From NCBI GenBank assembly GCA_016182965.1, contig JACPFM010000076.1, positions 38,678-102,677 of the forward strand: a stretch of 64,000 nt of DNA, given 5' to 3'. Positions within the stretch are counted from its first letter, which is position 1. Each line of letters starts with the position of its first letter. Source of the DNA: Deltaproteobacteria bacterium. GTDB lineage: Bacteria > Myxococcota_A > Polyangia > Polyangiales > JADJMO01. The notes under the pieces are model-generated. The model made no database searches. It was not told the DNA's origin and saw only the letters and a program-made list of their open reading frames with translations. This document shows, piece by piece, positions 46,375 to 55,414 of the stretch. Both the position numbers and the translations under genes were made by a program.

Positions 46375-47604
46375 CTACCCGGCGACCAGCACGATTCTCG
46401 TGATCTCTGGCCGAACCGCAACGCGCGAGGGCGGTCCGGACGTCCCGAAGCCGCGGTTCACGTAGAGAGTCGAGTCCCCGATGCGGTATCGCCCCTTGTA
46501 GGCGCCGAACATGGCCCGCGCCACGACGGGGCCGTACGGCGCGATCTGGCCGCCGTGCGTGTGGCCGGAGAGCTGGAGGCCGAAGCCGTTCGCGGCGGCA
46601 TACGGGTGGAACTGCGGCTGGTGGCAGAGGAGGATCTTCGGCGCGTGGGGCGGCACGCCCTCGAGGGTGGGGCGCAGATCGGGGCCGAACCCCTTCGACT
46701 GGCCCCACACGTCGTCGACGCCCGAGATCACCAGGCCGCCGCCGTCGCCGCGCGCGATCGTCCGCGAGGCGTTGATCAGCAGCGGGAGCCCCGCGCGATC
46801 GAACGCGTCGATCACGTCGGGGCGCCCCGTGTAGTACTCGTGGTTGCCGAGGATCGAGATCGCGCCGAACCGCGCGCGCTCGCCGAGGCGCCGCACCCAG
46901 TCGAGGCCGAGCGGCAGGTACGACGGGCGCAGGTGCACGAGATCGCCGGTCATCGCCACCAGATCGGGCTTCAGCGGCGCGATGAGGTCTTCGCCCCGGC
47001 GCAGCTCGCGGTCGCCGAGGTAGGCCCCGATGTGGATGTCGGAGACCTGCACGATCGAGAAGCCGTCGAGCACGCGCGGGAGACCGCGCAGGACGACCGG
47101 CACCTCGACGATCTCGACGTCGAAGCGCGTGCGCGCCGAGCCCCAGACGAGCGGCGCGAACGAGGCGCCGACGAACACGCCGCCGACCAGCGCCTCGCGC
47201 CGGGACGGCGCGGCCGGGGCCTCGGGAGGCGCGGCCGGGGCCTCGGGAGGCGCGGGGGCCTCGGGAGGCGCGGGATCGGGATCGGGAGCACGGGGAGGGG
47301 AGCGGCGCGCGACGATCGCCTCCCACGCGTAGATCGCCGGCACCGAGACGAGCAGCGACATGCCCCACATCTGGCCGGCGCCCTCGAGCCACATCCAGCC
47401 ATCGTCGAGCCCGGCGTTGACCAGCCAGCGCCCGCCGGGCGTCAGCACGATGACGGTGACCATCGCCGCGGCGAGCCAGCGCCGGTGACGCGCGAGCAGC
47501 GGGACGCGCCGCATGCACCATCGATAGAGGAGCCAATGGCAGAGCGAGCCGACGGCCACCGCGAAGACGGCCATCAAGAGCCCCACCAGGCCCGAGCGCA
47601 TCAT
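46375..47604 (-). CDS. membrane metallophosphoesterase (YkuE-like)
   Basis: Protein of 409 residues. Three to four N-terminal membrane segments (residues 1-115) are followed by a linker of repeated Pro-Glu-Ala-Pro (encoded at 47215-47285) and a calcineurin-like phosphoesterase domain. Motifs are VSDIHIGAYLGD, MTGDLVH, GNHEYYTG, CHQP and SGHTHGGQ; all metal ligands are present. Related proteins act on membrane or periplasmic phosphoesters. The ATG overlaps the tsaD stop (ATGA). Confidence 0.88.
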   Translation of the reverse strand: MMRSGLVGLLMAVFAVAVGSLCHWLLYRWCMRRVPLLARHRRWLAAAMVTVIVLTPGGRWLVNAGLDDGWMWLEGAGQMWGMSLLVSVPAIYAWEAIVARRSPPRAPDPDPAPPEAPAPPEAPAAPPEAPAAPSRREALVGGVFVGASFAPLVWGSARTRFDVEIVEVPVVLRGLPRVLDGFSIVQVSDIHIGAYLGDRELRRGEDLIAPLKPDLVAMTGDLVHLRPSYLPLGLDWVRRLGERARFGAISILGNHEYYTGRPDVIDAFDRAGLPLLINASRTIARGDGGGLVISGVDDVWGQSKGFGPDLRPTLEGVPPHAPKILLCHQPQFHPYAAANGFGLQLSGHTHGGQIAPYGPVVARAMFGAYKGRYRIGDSTLYVNRGFGTSGPPSRVAVRPEITRIVLVAG

Positions 47605-48695
47605 GGAGCAGACCTCGGTCCGGCGCCTCGCAGCGTGCGCCGCGGGAGCACCCCGACGCTCGACGCGCCGAGGTCGAGCGCGTCGCGCTCGCCGGCGGCG
47701 AACCGTTGCGCACCCGCGTAGGCGATCATCGCCGCGTTGTCGGTGCAGGAGGCGAACGGAGGGACCGTCAGGCGCAGGTCGTTGTCGCGCGCCGCTTCGG
47801 CCGCACGCGCGCGGAGCTCGCGGTTGGCCGCGACGCCACCGGTGAGGACGACGTCGCGGACGCCCTCGGCCCGCGCTGCCGCGATGAGCTTCTCGACGAG
47901 CGAGGTCGTGGCGACCGCCTGGAAGGCGGCGCACAGATCGGCGACCTCCTGCTCGTCGCGGGGCGGCGCCTTCGCCACGATCTGCGCGATCTGCGTCTTG
48001 AGGCCGGAGAAGCTGAACTCGAAGCCCTTTCGATGCGCCATCGGCCGAACCAGCCGGACGCGAGACGGGTCGCCGCGCTGCGCCAGGCGATCGATGACGG
48101 GGCCGCCCGGGTACCCGAGCCCGAGGAGCTTGGCGACCTTGTCGAAGGCCTCGCCGGCCGCGTCGTCGCGCGTAGCGCCGAGCTCACGGACGTCGCGCGC
48201 CAGCGGACCGTCGACGCGATAGATGGCCGTGTGTCCGCCCGAAGCGAGCGCGGCCACGTAGGGAAAAGCCGGCGGAATCGCCGCGGCGCCGAGGGCGTCG
48301 GCGTTCTGGTCGGACGGCCGCCGGACGAACGGGGCGAGCAGGTGCCCGACCAGGTGGTCGACCCCGACGAGCGGCTTGCCGGCCGCCCAGGCGAGCCCCT
48401 TGGCCAGCTGAACGCCGACGAGCAACGCGCCGATGAGCCCAGGTCGGTTGGTCACGGCGATCGCGTCGATCTCGGCGAGCGAACGGCCGGCCCGCGCGAG
48501 CGCCTCGCGCACGACGGGCCCCATCGCGCGGAGGTGGTCGCGTGAGGCGATCTCCGGCACGACGCCGCCGTAGGGCGCGTGGATGGCCACCTGGCTGTGG
48601 ACCACGTCGGAGGCCACGTCGCCGTCGGTCGACACGACCGCGGCCGCAGTTTCGTCGCAGGAGGACTCGAGCCCGAGGACCCAGACCGGGCGCAT
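47601..48695 (-). CDS. tsaD: tRNA threonylcarbamoyladenosine transferase TsaD
   Basis: Catalytic subunit of 364 residues of the bacterial complex that makes t6A at position 37 of ANN-decoding tRNAs. Seen motifs: LGLESSCDETAAAVV, metal-ligand GGVVPEIASRDH, GVDHLVGHLLAP, ASGGHTAIY and the closing FASCTDNAAMIAYAG. The ATG at 48695 starts the conserved N-terminus; an upstream in-frame extension is unlikely. Length is normal with a slightly long insert near residue 130. It heads an operon with the two downstream hydrolases and is divergent from ccmF-ccmH. Confidence 0.96.
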   Translation of the reverse strand: MRPVWVLGLESSCDETAAAVVSTDGDVASDVVHSQVAIHAPYGGVVPEIASRDHLRAMGPVVREALARAGRSLAEIDAIAVTNRPGLIGALLVGVQLAKGLAWAAGKPLVGVDHLVGHLLAPFVRRPSDQNADALGAAAIPPAFPYVAALASGGHTAIYRVDGPLARDVRELGATRDDAAGEAFDKVAKLLGLGYPGGPVIDRLAQRGDPSRVRLVRPMAHRKGFEFSFSGLKTQIAQIVAKAPPRDEQEVADLCAAFQAVATTSLVEKLIAAARAEGVRDVVLTGGVAANRELRARAAEAARDNDLRLTVPPFASCTDNAAMIAYAGAQRFAAGERDALDLGASSVGVLPRRTLRGAGPRSAP

Positions 48696-48795
48696 GGGCG
48701 CGTGCGTTAGCACGGCCGGGCCCGACGTGCCGAGCGCCGACACAAGAGGCCTTGATCAGCGGTCGCCCTCGCGTCTTCGTGCTAGGACCGGCGCG

Positions 48796-51789
48796 ATGTC
48801 CGCCCTACGAAGCCTGCTGTCGGTCGCGCCCGGTGTGCCCATCGAGCCGACGGACATCCTCGACGACAAGTTCGGACAACTCCGCTCTTTGCCGATGGTG
48901 GGGACCTGGGGCCTCTACTCGGTCATCGCCGCGGCCGGGATCACCTTCGCGATCGCGCTCGCCGCGTCGCGACGGCCGCAGCTGCTCGCGGCCGCGCGCA
49001 ACGCCGCCTACGCGACGAGCGCGCTGGTGCTCTTCGATCTGCTGCTGCTGGCGTACGCGTTCATCACCCACGACTTCCGCATCCGCTACGTCGCGCGTTA
49101 CAGCGATCGGTCGATGTCGACGGGCTACCTGATCACCGCCCTCTGGGGCGGGCAGGACGGCTCGTTGCTCTGGTGGCTGTCGCTGCTCGCGGCGAACACC
49201 GCGGCGTGCGTGGCGTGGATGAAGAGCCGCTGGCGAGAGCTGCAGCCCTACGTCATCGCCACCTTGATCGCGACGCTCGGCTTCTTCGCCGTGATCATGG
49301 CGTTCTCCGCGAACCCGTTCGCGGAGTCGATCGCAGGCGCGCGCGCCGACGGCGAGGGTCTCAACCCGCTCCTCCAGAACTTCTACATGATCATCCACCC
49401 GCCGAGCCTCTACATGGGCTTCGTCGGGTGCGCGGTGCCGTTCGCGTTCGCCGTCGCCGCGATGGCCAGCGGTCGTCTCGACGAGGAGTGGCTCTACGCC
49501 GTCCGCAAGTGGATGCTCTTCGCCTGGCTGTTCCTGAGCATCGGCAACGTGCTCGGCATGCTCTGGGCGTACGAGGAGCTCGGGTGGGGCGGCTACTGGG
49601 CGTGGGATCCGGTCGAGAACGCCGCCTTCATGCCGTGGCTGACCGCGTCGGCGTTCGTGCACTCGACGATGATCCAGGAGCGCCGCCGGATGCTGAAGAT
49701 CTGGAACGTCGCGCTCATCTCGCAGACGTTCTTCATGACCATCTGGGGCACGTTCCTAACGCGCTCGGGCATGATCAAGAGCGTCCACGCGTTCGCGCAG
49801 TCGAGCATCGGCATCTACTTCACGTACCTGATGGTCACGGTGGCGTGCGTCACCGCCGCGCTGATCGTCTACCGCCTGCCGGAGCTGAAGAGCCTCGACG
49901 TCGACTCGGTCGGGACGCGCAAGTACCGTGCGTCGATGGGTCCGCTGCTCACGAAGATCCTGCTCGTGGTGCTCGCGGCAGCCGTCGTCATCCGCTTCCA
50001 GAGCGACAAGATGGCGCCGATCGGCGCGCTCGCGGTGCTCACCGTGCAGGGCCTCGCCGGCCTCGGCATGGCGAAGATGCGCCGCGTCTACTCGTCGTAC
50101 CCGTGGGGCGACTACACGGCGTCGATCGCGCTCTTCGTTCTGTTTCTGCCGTTCACCTTCTTCGGCTGCATCGTCTACTGGGTGGCGAGCGCCGTCAGCA
50201 AGGACGAGAACGTCTCGGCGGAGGCCGAGAAGAAGCAGCAGGCGATCGCCGTCGAGATCGACTCGGTGTTCTCGCGCGAGGCGGCGTTCGTCGCGAACAA
50301 CTGGGTGCTCCTGGCGATGCAGGGCTTCGTCGGCATCACCACCGCCTACCCGCTGATCAGCACCGCCATCTCCGGCGAGGAGATGACCGTCGGTCCGCGC
50401 TTCTACAACACCTGGATGGTCCCGCTCGGGCTCATCCTGTTCGCGCTGATGGGCATCGGGCCGCTGCTCGGCTGGCGCAAGACGAGCAAGTCGTCGCTGC
50501 GCAAGGCGTTCGAGATCCCGCTGATCGTCACCCTCTCGACCGCCATCCTCCACATCGTCATCGGCCACCGGCTCGGCTTCCCCTGGCGCGTCGAGAGCGA
50601 TCCGATCTACCCGACGACGCTCGGCCTGGTGCTGGCGAAGATGACCGGCCTGATGCCGATCCTCGCGAGCTCGCTCGCCGCCTTCAACGTCGCGGTGCTC
50701 GTGCAGGAGTACTCGCGCGGCGTCGCGGCGCGAAAGAAGGTCACCCCCGACGAGAACGTCTTCGCCTCGATCTGGAACCTCGTGGCCAAGCAGCGCCGTC
50801 GCTACGGCGGGTACATCGTCCACGCCGGCATCGTGCTGATGTTCGTCGGGTTCACCGGCGCCGCCTACCGCGTCGATCGCGAGGTGGCCCTGCGCACCGG
50901 CGAGTCGGTGGAGGTCGAGGGCTACAAGCTGACCTACCTCGGTCCGCGCCGCGTCGACTCCGACCCGGCGAAGATGGAGATCTACACCGATCTCAAGCTC
51001 GAGAAGAACGGCAAGTACCTCGGCGAGATCCACCCGGCGCGCTTCATCTACCGGCGCCAGCAGATGCCCACCAGCGAGGTGGCCATCCGCGTCGGCCCGC
51101 GCGAGGACGTCTACATCGCGCCCGGCAGCGTGAACGCCGAGACGGGGCTGGCGACGCTCCACGTCTACATCAACCCGCTGACCGCCTGGATCTGGCTCGG
51201 CTCGCTGATCCTGATCTTCGGCGCGATCGTGGCGATGTGGCCGGAGCCGGAGGTCGAGGAGGTAGGCGTCTCCGCCTATCTGCGAACCGCAGGTGCGGTC
51301 GCGTGGTCGCTCGCGTTCGGATTGATGATCGCCCTGACGCCGGCGCGCGTGCACGCGCAGACGTCTTCGACGCACGCCGGCGACGTCCACATGAAATCGC
51401 CGGAGGAGCGGAAGCTCTTCTCGAACCTCCTGTGCATGTGCGGCACGTGCGATCGCCTGCCGCTCTCCGCGTGCGCCTGCGGCTGGGCGGAGGACATGCG
51501 AAACAAGCTCGGCGCGCGCCTGTCGGTCGGCGAGACGATCGAGTCGATCACCTCCTGGTACGTCAAGGAGCACGGCGCCGCGGCGCTCAACGTCCCGCGT
51601 TCGCGGAGCGTGTGGCTGGTCCCGACGATCCTCGTCGGCCTCGGCGCGATCGGCGCGGTGTTCGTCGTTCGCGGCTGGACGCGCAAGGGCGCGACCTCGG
51701 CGCAGAAGGCGGCCGACGAAGAAGAGAACAAGGCCGAGGGTCGAGACGATTACGACTCGAAGCTCGATGACGAGCTGAGCGACCAATGA
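48796..51789 (+). CDS. ccmF: fused cytochrome c heme lyase CcmF-CcmH
   Basis: Membrane protein of 997 residues combining two subunits of the system I cytochrome c heme lyase. Residues 1-840 are CcmF: about 14 membrane segments, the WWD heme-handling motif WGGYWAWDPVENAAFMPWL near residue 263 and several conserved His. After a further membrane segment (about 835-855) comes a CcmH domain. It has LLCMCGTC with C880, C882 and C885 in place of the usual LRCxxC, then a three-helix bundle and a terminal membrane anchor. The frame is continuous; there is no start codon context at the junction. CcmG, CcmC, CcmE and CcmB are not in the window. The ATG overlap with the next gene suggests coupling. Confidence 0.92.
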   Translation: MSALRSLLSVAPGVPIEPTDILDDKFGQLRSLPMVGTWGLYSVIAAAGITFAIALAASRRPQLLAAARNAAYATSALVLFDLLLLAYAFITHDFRIRYVARYSDRSMSTGYLITALWGGQDGSLLWWLSLLAANTAACVAWMKSRWRELQPYVIATLIATLGFFAVIMAFSANPFAESIAGARADGEGLNPLLQNFYMIIHPPSLYMGFVGCAVPFAFAVAAMASGRLDEEWLYAVRKWMLFAWLFLSIGNVLGMLWAYEELGWGGYWAWDPVENAAFMPWLTASAFVHSTMIQERRRMLKIWNVALISQTFFMTIWGTFLTRSGMIKSVHAFAQSSIGIYFTYLMVTVACVTAALIVYRLPELKSLDVDSVGTRKYRASMGPLLTKILLVVLAAAVVIRFQSDKMAPIGALAVLTVQGLAGLGMAKMRRVYSSYPWGDYTASIALFVLFLPFTFFGCIVYWVASAVSKDENVSAEAEKKQQAIAVEIDSVFSREAAFVANNWVLLAMQGFVGITTAYPLISTAISGEEMTVGPRFYNTWMVPLGLILFALMGIGPLLGWRKTSKSSLRKAFEIPLIVTLSTAILHIVIGHRLGFPWRVESDPIYPTTLGLVLAKMTGLMPILASSLAAFNVAVLVQEYSRGVAARKKVTPDENVFASIWNLVAKQRRRYGGYIVHAGIVLMFVGFTGAAYRVDREVALRTGESVEVEGYKLTYLGPRRVDSDPAKMEIYTDLKLEKNGKYLGEIHPARFIYRRQQMPTSEVAIRVGPREDVYIAPGSVNAETGLATLHVYINPLTAWIWLGSLILIFGAIVAMWPEPEVEEVGVSAYLRTAGAVAWSLAFGLMIALTPARVHAQTSSTHAGDVHMKSPEERKLFSNLLCMCGTCDRLPLSACACGWAEDMRNKLGARLSVGETIESITSWYVKEHGAAALNVPRSRSVWLVPTILVGLGAIGAVFVVRGWTRKGATSAQKAADEEENKAEGRDDYDSKLDDELSDQ

Positions 51790-52490
51790 ACGACGCGCGC
51801 ACCCCCCAAGAAGCAATCACCGGCCCGATGTCGCTGCCGCGGTGGGCGGCGCCGTCGTTCCTCGGCGGCGTGCTGCTCATCGCCGCCTACCTCATCATCC
51901 GGCACGGGCTCGGCGCGGCGTTGATCGTCCTCGCCGGCGCCACGCTGCTGATGTTCATCTGGCTCGCGTTCCGCGCGGTCCAGTCGGTCACCGAGCCCGA
52001 CGATCGGGTGGTGATGATCGACGTCCCGCCGACCCCGGCGCAGTCGCGGAAGATCACCGCGCTCCGCGCGCTCAAGGACCTCGAGTTCGAGAAGAGCCTC
52101 GGCAACCTGAGCGAGGCCGACTACGCGGAGATCGAGGCGCGCTACCGCGAGGAGGCCAAGCGGGCGATGCGCGAGGTCGACGACGAGCGCGCCGCGATGC
52201 GCGCGCGCGCCGAGGAGATGGCCAGGGACGCGATCGAGCGTGCGGCCGCGGCGCCTGCGAACGAGGAAGAAGAGGAGGAGGAAGCGCCGCCGCCTCCCAA
52301 GAAGAGGCGCGCGAAGAGCGCCGCGCCCGAGAAGGCGGAGACCAAGGATCCGACGCCGACGCCGGCGGCCGCGCCTGCGTCCATCCGCGCGCGAGAGAAG
52401 ATCGCGATCTGCCCGGATTGCGCGACGAAGAACGATCCCGACGCTCGGTTCTGCAAGCAGTGCGGTGCGAAGATGGAGGTGGCCTCGTGA
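51786..52490 (+). CDS. CcmI-like membrane protein with C-terminal zinc ribbon
   Basis: Protein of 234 residues with two membrane segments (about residues 22-60). A region similar to the start of CcmI follows (ALKDLEFEKSLGNLSEADYAEIEARYREEA, split here as residues about 94-125). Next are a Glu- and Pro-rich linker and a C-terminal zinc ribbon (CPDCATKN and FCKQCGAKM). CcmI is a chaperone for apocytochrome c; the zinc ribbon is an unusual addition. The ATG overlaps the ccmF-ccmH stop, giving an ATGA coupling. The next gene again overlaps by four bases, so the three act as one operon. Confidence 0.75.
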   Translation: MNDARTPQEAITGPMSLPRWAAPSFLGGVLLIAAYLIIRHGLGAALIVLAGATLLMFIWLAFRAVQSVTEPDDRVVMIDVPPTPAQSRKITALRALKDLEFEKSLGNLSEADYAEIEARYREEAKRAMREVDDERAAMRARAEEMARDAIERAAAAPANEEEEEEEAPPPPKKRRAKSAAPEKAETKDPTPTPAAAPASIRAREKIAICPDCATKNDPDARFCKQCGAKMEVAS

Positions 52491-53908
52491 AGCGCGCGGT
52501 GACGATCCTCCTCGCGGCCGCGCCGCTCCTCGCGGCGTCCTCCGGCCTCGGCGCGCCCGGCGCCCCCGCAGCCTCGGCGCCGGCAACCTCGGCGCCGGCA
52601 GCCTCGGTGCCTGCCGCGAGCGCTGCCCCCTCCACGGCCCCCTCCACGGCCCCCTCCGAGGCTCCCGGGGCGAGGCCCCCGGGAACGATGCAGCCCGGCG
52701 CCGCGCTGCCGCCCGGACACCCGCAGGTCGCCCAGGAAGACGACGGCCTCCCCAAGCTCCCGCCCAACGACGCCCGGCCCGATCCCACGCTGCCGACCGG
52801 AACGATCCTCGCGACGATCCGCGACGAGGCCGACAAGCCAGTGCCCAACGTCAGCGTCACGCTGGCGATCGTCCGTCAGTCGGTGTCGATGGGCGAGTCG
52901 CGCGATCACATGGTGGCGATGACCAACGCGGCGGGCGAGGTCCGCTTCGACGGACTGAAGAACGGCAGCGGGTGGTCGTACAAAGTGAGCGTGGTCGCGA
53001 CCGCGGCCGATCAACCAGCCGTGCGGGCGACCTACGCGAGCGAGGAGTTCGCGCTGCCGCTCTCGGGCGGTTTCCGCGTCGTGCAGCACCGATACCCCGT
53101 CGCCACGAACATCGAGAACCTGCTCGTCGGCGTCGAGGGCGTCGACACCATCGTCGAGGTGCGTGACGACATCATCGAGGTCACGCAGATCTTCGAGGTC
53201 ATCAACGCCGGGACCACGACTTGGAGCCTGGGGCAGGGGCTGCCGCTCGCCTTGCCGAAGGGCTTCAAGGCCGTTCGGGCGGGCGAGCAGATGGGCGGCG
53301 ACCACACCATCATCCCGACCGACGAGGGCCTGCGCTGGGCCGGCTCGTTCCCGCCGGGCCGCAGCCAGCTGAACTACGACTTCAAGATCCCCTACGAGGG
53401 CGATCCGACGGCCGACATCGAGCTGCAGCTGCCCCCGCGCGTGCTCGCCGCGCGCGTGCGCGTCGCCGCTCGCAAGGGCATGACGCTGGCCGTCGACGGC
53501 TTCCCGGCGGCGCGCGAGGACACGGTCGGCGCAGGCATGAAGATCCTCTCCACGATCAAGCGGGGCACCCCGCAGGAGCAGATCAGCGGCCTGAAGATCC
53601 ACGTCGGAGGGCTCCCCACGCAGGGCAACGAGCGCTGGTTCGTCACCTCGGTGGCGCTGGTCGCTGCGGCGCTCGGGCTCTGGATGTCCCGCCGCGAGGC
53701 GCCCAAGGCCGATCGCGCTGCGACCGCCGCCGCCCGCAAGCGCGTGCGCAGTACGCTGCTCGCCGAGGTGGTGGAGCTCGATCGCGCGCATCGCGAGGGG
53801 CAGATCGGCCCCAAGGCGTACGCGCGCGAACGCGCGAAGCTGCTCGATCTCGTCGCCGACACGCTCGATCCGGAGCCCGCGGGACCGCGCGCAGGGTCCG
53901 CGGCCTGA
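52487..53908 (+). CDS. exported protein with carboxypeptidase-regulatory-like domain and C-terminal membrane anchor
   Basis: Protein of 473 residues starting at GTG 52487. The signal peptide (VKRAVTILLAAAPLLAASSG) is followed by an Ala/Pro/Ser linker with repeated SAPA-type units. A beta-sandwich domain (about residues 105-190, TILATIRDEADKPVPNVSVT) precedes a second beta-rich domain. A membrane segment near residue 390 leads to a cytoplasmic helical tail rich in Arg and Glu. I do not recognise a specific family. It is the last gene of the ccmF-ccmH operon and may help cytochrome assembly at the membrane, which is an inference from position only. Confidence 0.65.
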   Translation: MKRAVTILLAAAPLLAASSGLGAPGAPAASAPATSAPAASVPAASAAPSTAPSTAPSEAPGARPPGTMQPGAALPPGHPQVAQEDDGLPKLPPNDARPDPTLPTGTILATIRDEADKPVPNVSVTLAIVRQSVSMGESRDHMVAMTNAAGEVRFDGLKNGSGWSYKVSVVATAADQPAVRATYASEEFALPLSGGFRVVQHRYPVATNIENLLVGVEGVDTIVEVRDDIIEVTQIFEVINAGTTTWSLGQGLPLALPKGFKAVRAGEQMGGDHTIIPTDEGLRWAGSFPPGRSQLNYDFKIPYEGDPTADIELQLPPRVLAARVRVAARKGMTLAVDGFPAAREDTVGAGMKILSTIKRGTPQEQISGLKIHVGGLPTQGNERWFVTSVALVAAALGLWMSRREAPKADRAATAAARKRVRSTLLAEVVELDRAHREGQIGPKAYARERAKLLDLVADTLDPEPAGPRAGSAA

Positions 53909-54270
53909 AGTCAAGCGGCCGGGCCGGGCAGCGTTCGATGCCTGTGGACAGGGTGCGTTGCGCCCATGTGCGGGGTCGGTGCCCAAGGCGTGGTGGGGGA
54001 GGGTGTCCGACGCCCGTCCACGAGGTACCCGCTTGTCGTCCCCGGCGCCGTCCCCACCCGGCGAGAGCGTTCGGAGAGTTAATTCCCGCACTTCCGTGAG
54101 TTATCCACAGAACCCACAGGTCCTATCCTCTACTCCGATCCATTTCATTTAACTCTCCGAGAAGAGACCAGACGCGTGTCGCATCGCCGCTCCGCGTCGG
54201 GGACAAGCTCTCACGTGGGACTCGATCCGGCGAGGCCGTCGGCGTAGAAGGACGACGCAAGGAGATCGCG
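53909..54270. promoter_or_regulatory. candidate chromosomal replication origin (oriC)
   Basis: A 362-bp gene-free region directly upstream of dnaN-recF-gyrB. It contains a perfect DnaA box TTATCCACA (54101-54109) and a weaker box TGTGGACAG (53943-53951). It also contains the lowest-GC stretch of the window (54080-54155), bracketed by a 12-bp inverted repeat, TCGGAGAGTTAA (54071-54082) and TTAACTCTCCGA (54149-54160). dnaA is not in the window. The right end also carries the dnaN ribosome binding site AAGGAG (54259-54264). Confidence 0.6.
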
Positions 54271-55407
54271 ATGGACGTCACGTTGCCCAAGAAGGATCTG
54301 CTCCGGCTCTTCGGTCGCACGCAGGGAGTCGCCGACAAGAAGAGCACCATGCCGATCCTGTCGAACGTGCTCGTCACCGCCGACAAGGACGGCACGCTGC
54401 GCGCGTCGGCCACCGATCTGTTCATGGCGGTCAGCACGACGTCGCCCGCCGAGGTGCGGAGCACCGGTACGGTCGCCGTCCCCGCCAAGGAGCTCATCGA
54501 GCGCCTGAAGGCCATGCCCGAGGGCCCGGTGCAGATCAGCTCCACCGAGGGCGCGACGGTGTTGATCAAGGCCGTGGGCGCCAAGCGCGAGTTCCGCCTG
54601 CGCGGCATGCCCGGCGAGGACTTCCCCGCGCTGCCCAAGCCCGACGCCAAGGCGACCGAGATCTCCATCCAGGCGAACACGCTCGCCGATCTCATCGCGC
54701 GCACGCAGTTCTCCATCTCGGCCGACGAGACGCGCCCGCACCTGAACAGCGCGCTGCTCGAGTGGGACGACGACACCATCCGCATGGTGACCACCGACGG
54801 TCACCGGCTGTCGAAATACGAGGTCGCCAGCGAGTCGGGGCAGAAGGCGTCGTTCACGCTGCTCATCCCGCTCAAGGGCATCGTCGAGCTTCGTCGCCTG
54901 TGCGACGAGCTCAAAGGCGACAAGGGCGACCGCGAAGGCGCGCCACTGAAGCTGCTGCGCGGCGGGCCGAACGCCTTCTTCGCGACCAGCGACTCGACGC
55001 TCGCCATCAAGCTCGTCGACGCGCAGTTCCCGCCCTACCAGCAGGTCATCCCGCAGCGAACCGAGAACAGCGTGCGGGTGGGCCGCGCCGCGTTCCTCGA
55101 CGTGCTGCGCGCGATGTCCGTCGCCGCCAGCGAGCGCACCGGCAGCGTCAAGCTCGGGCTCACCACCGGCACCATGCGGGTCACCAGCGAGAACCCCGAC
55201 AGCGGCGACGCGCTCGACGAGATCCCCGTCGACTACGCCGGCGGCGACATGACCATCGGCTTCAACGTCCGCTACATCCTCGACGCGCTCGGCGCGCTCG
55301 ACGAGGAAGAGATCAAGCTCGGGCTCTCCGGCGAGCTCGATCCGGTGATGATCGAGCCGTTCTCGGCGCGCCGGTACATCGCGATCGTCATGCCGATGCG
55401 CATCTGA
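54271..55407 (+). CDS. dnaN: DNA polymerase III beta sliding clamp
   Basis: Sliding clamp of 378 residues with three repeated clamp domains: residues about 1-120, 130-250 and 255-378. Conserved blocks are LPILSN-like MPILSNVLV, RPHLNSALLEW, MVTTDGHRLSKYE and the C-terminal MIEPFSARRYIAIVMPMRI. The protein forms the ring that tethers DNA polymerase and repair proteins. AAGGAG lies 7 bases before the ATG. It is the first gene after the candidate origin and is followed by recF after 7 bases. Confidence 0.97.
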   Translation: MDVTLPKKDLLRLFGRTQGVADKKSTMPILSNVLVTADKDGTLRASATDLFMAVSTTSPAEVRSTGTVAVPAKELIERLKAMPEGPVQISSTEGATVLIKAVGAKREFRLRGMPGEDFPALPKPDAKATEISIQANTLADLIARTQFSISADETRPHLNSALLEWDDDTIRMVTTDGHRLSKYEVASESGQKASFTLLIPLKGIVELRRLCDELKGDKGDREGAPLKLLRGGPNAFFATSDSTLAIKLVDAQFPPYQQVIPQRTENSVRVGRAAFLDVLRAMSVAASERTGSVKLGLTTGTMRVTSENPDSGDALDEIPVDYAGGDMTIGFNVRYILDALGALDEEEIKLGLSGELDPVMIEPFSARRYIAIVMPMRI

Positions 55408-55414
55408 AGTCGGG

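Noticed and set aside
54211..54226. Third parS-like site near dnaN (CTCTCACGTGGGAC)
   Set aside because: Four mismatches in the 14-base core; not better than chance for a CACGTG-centred sequence.
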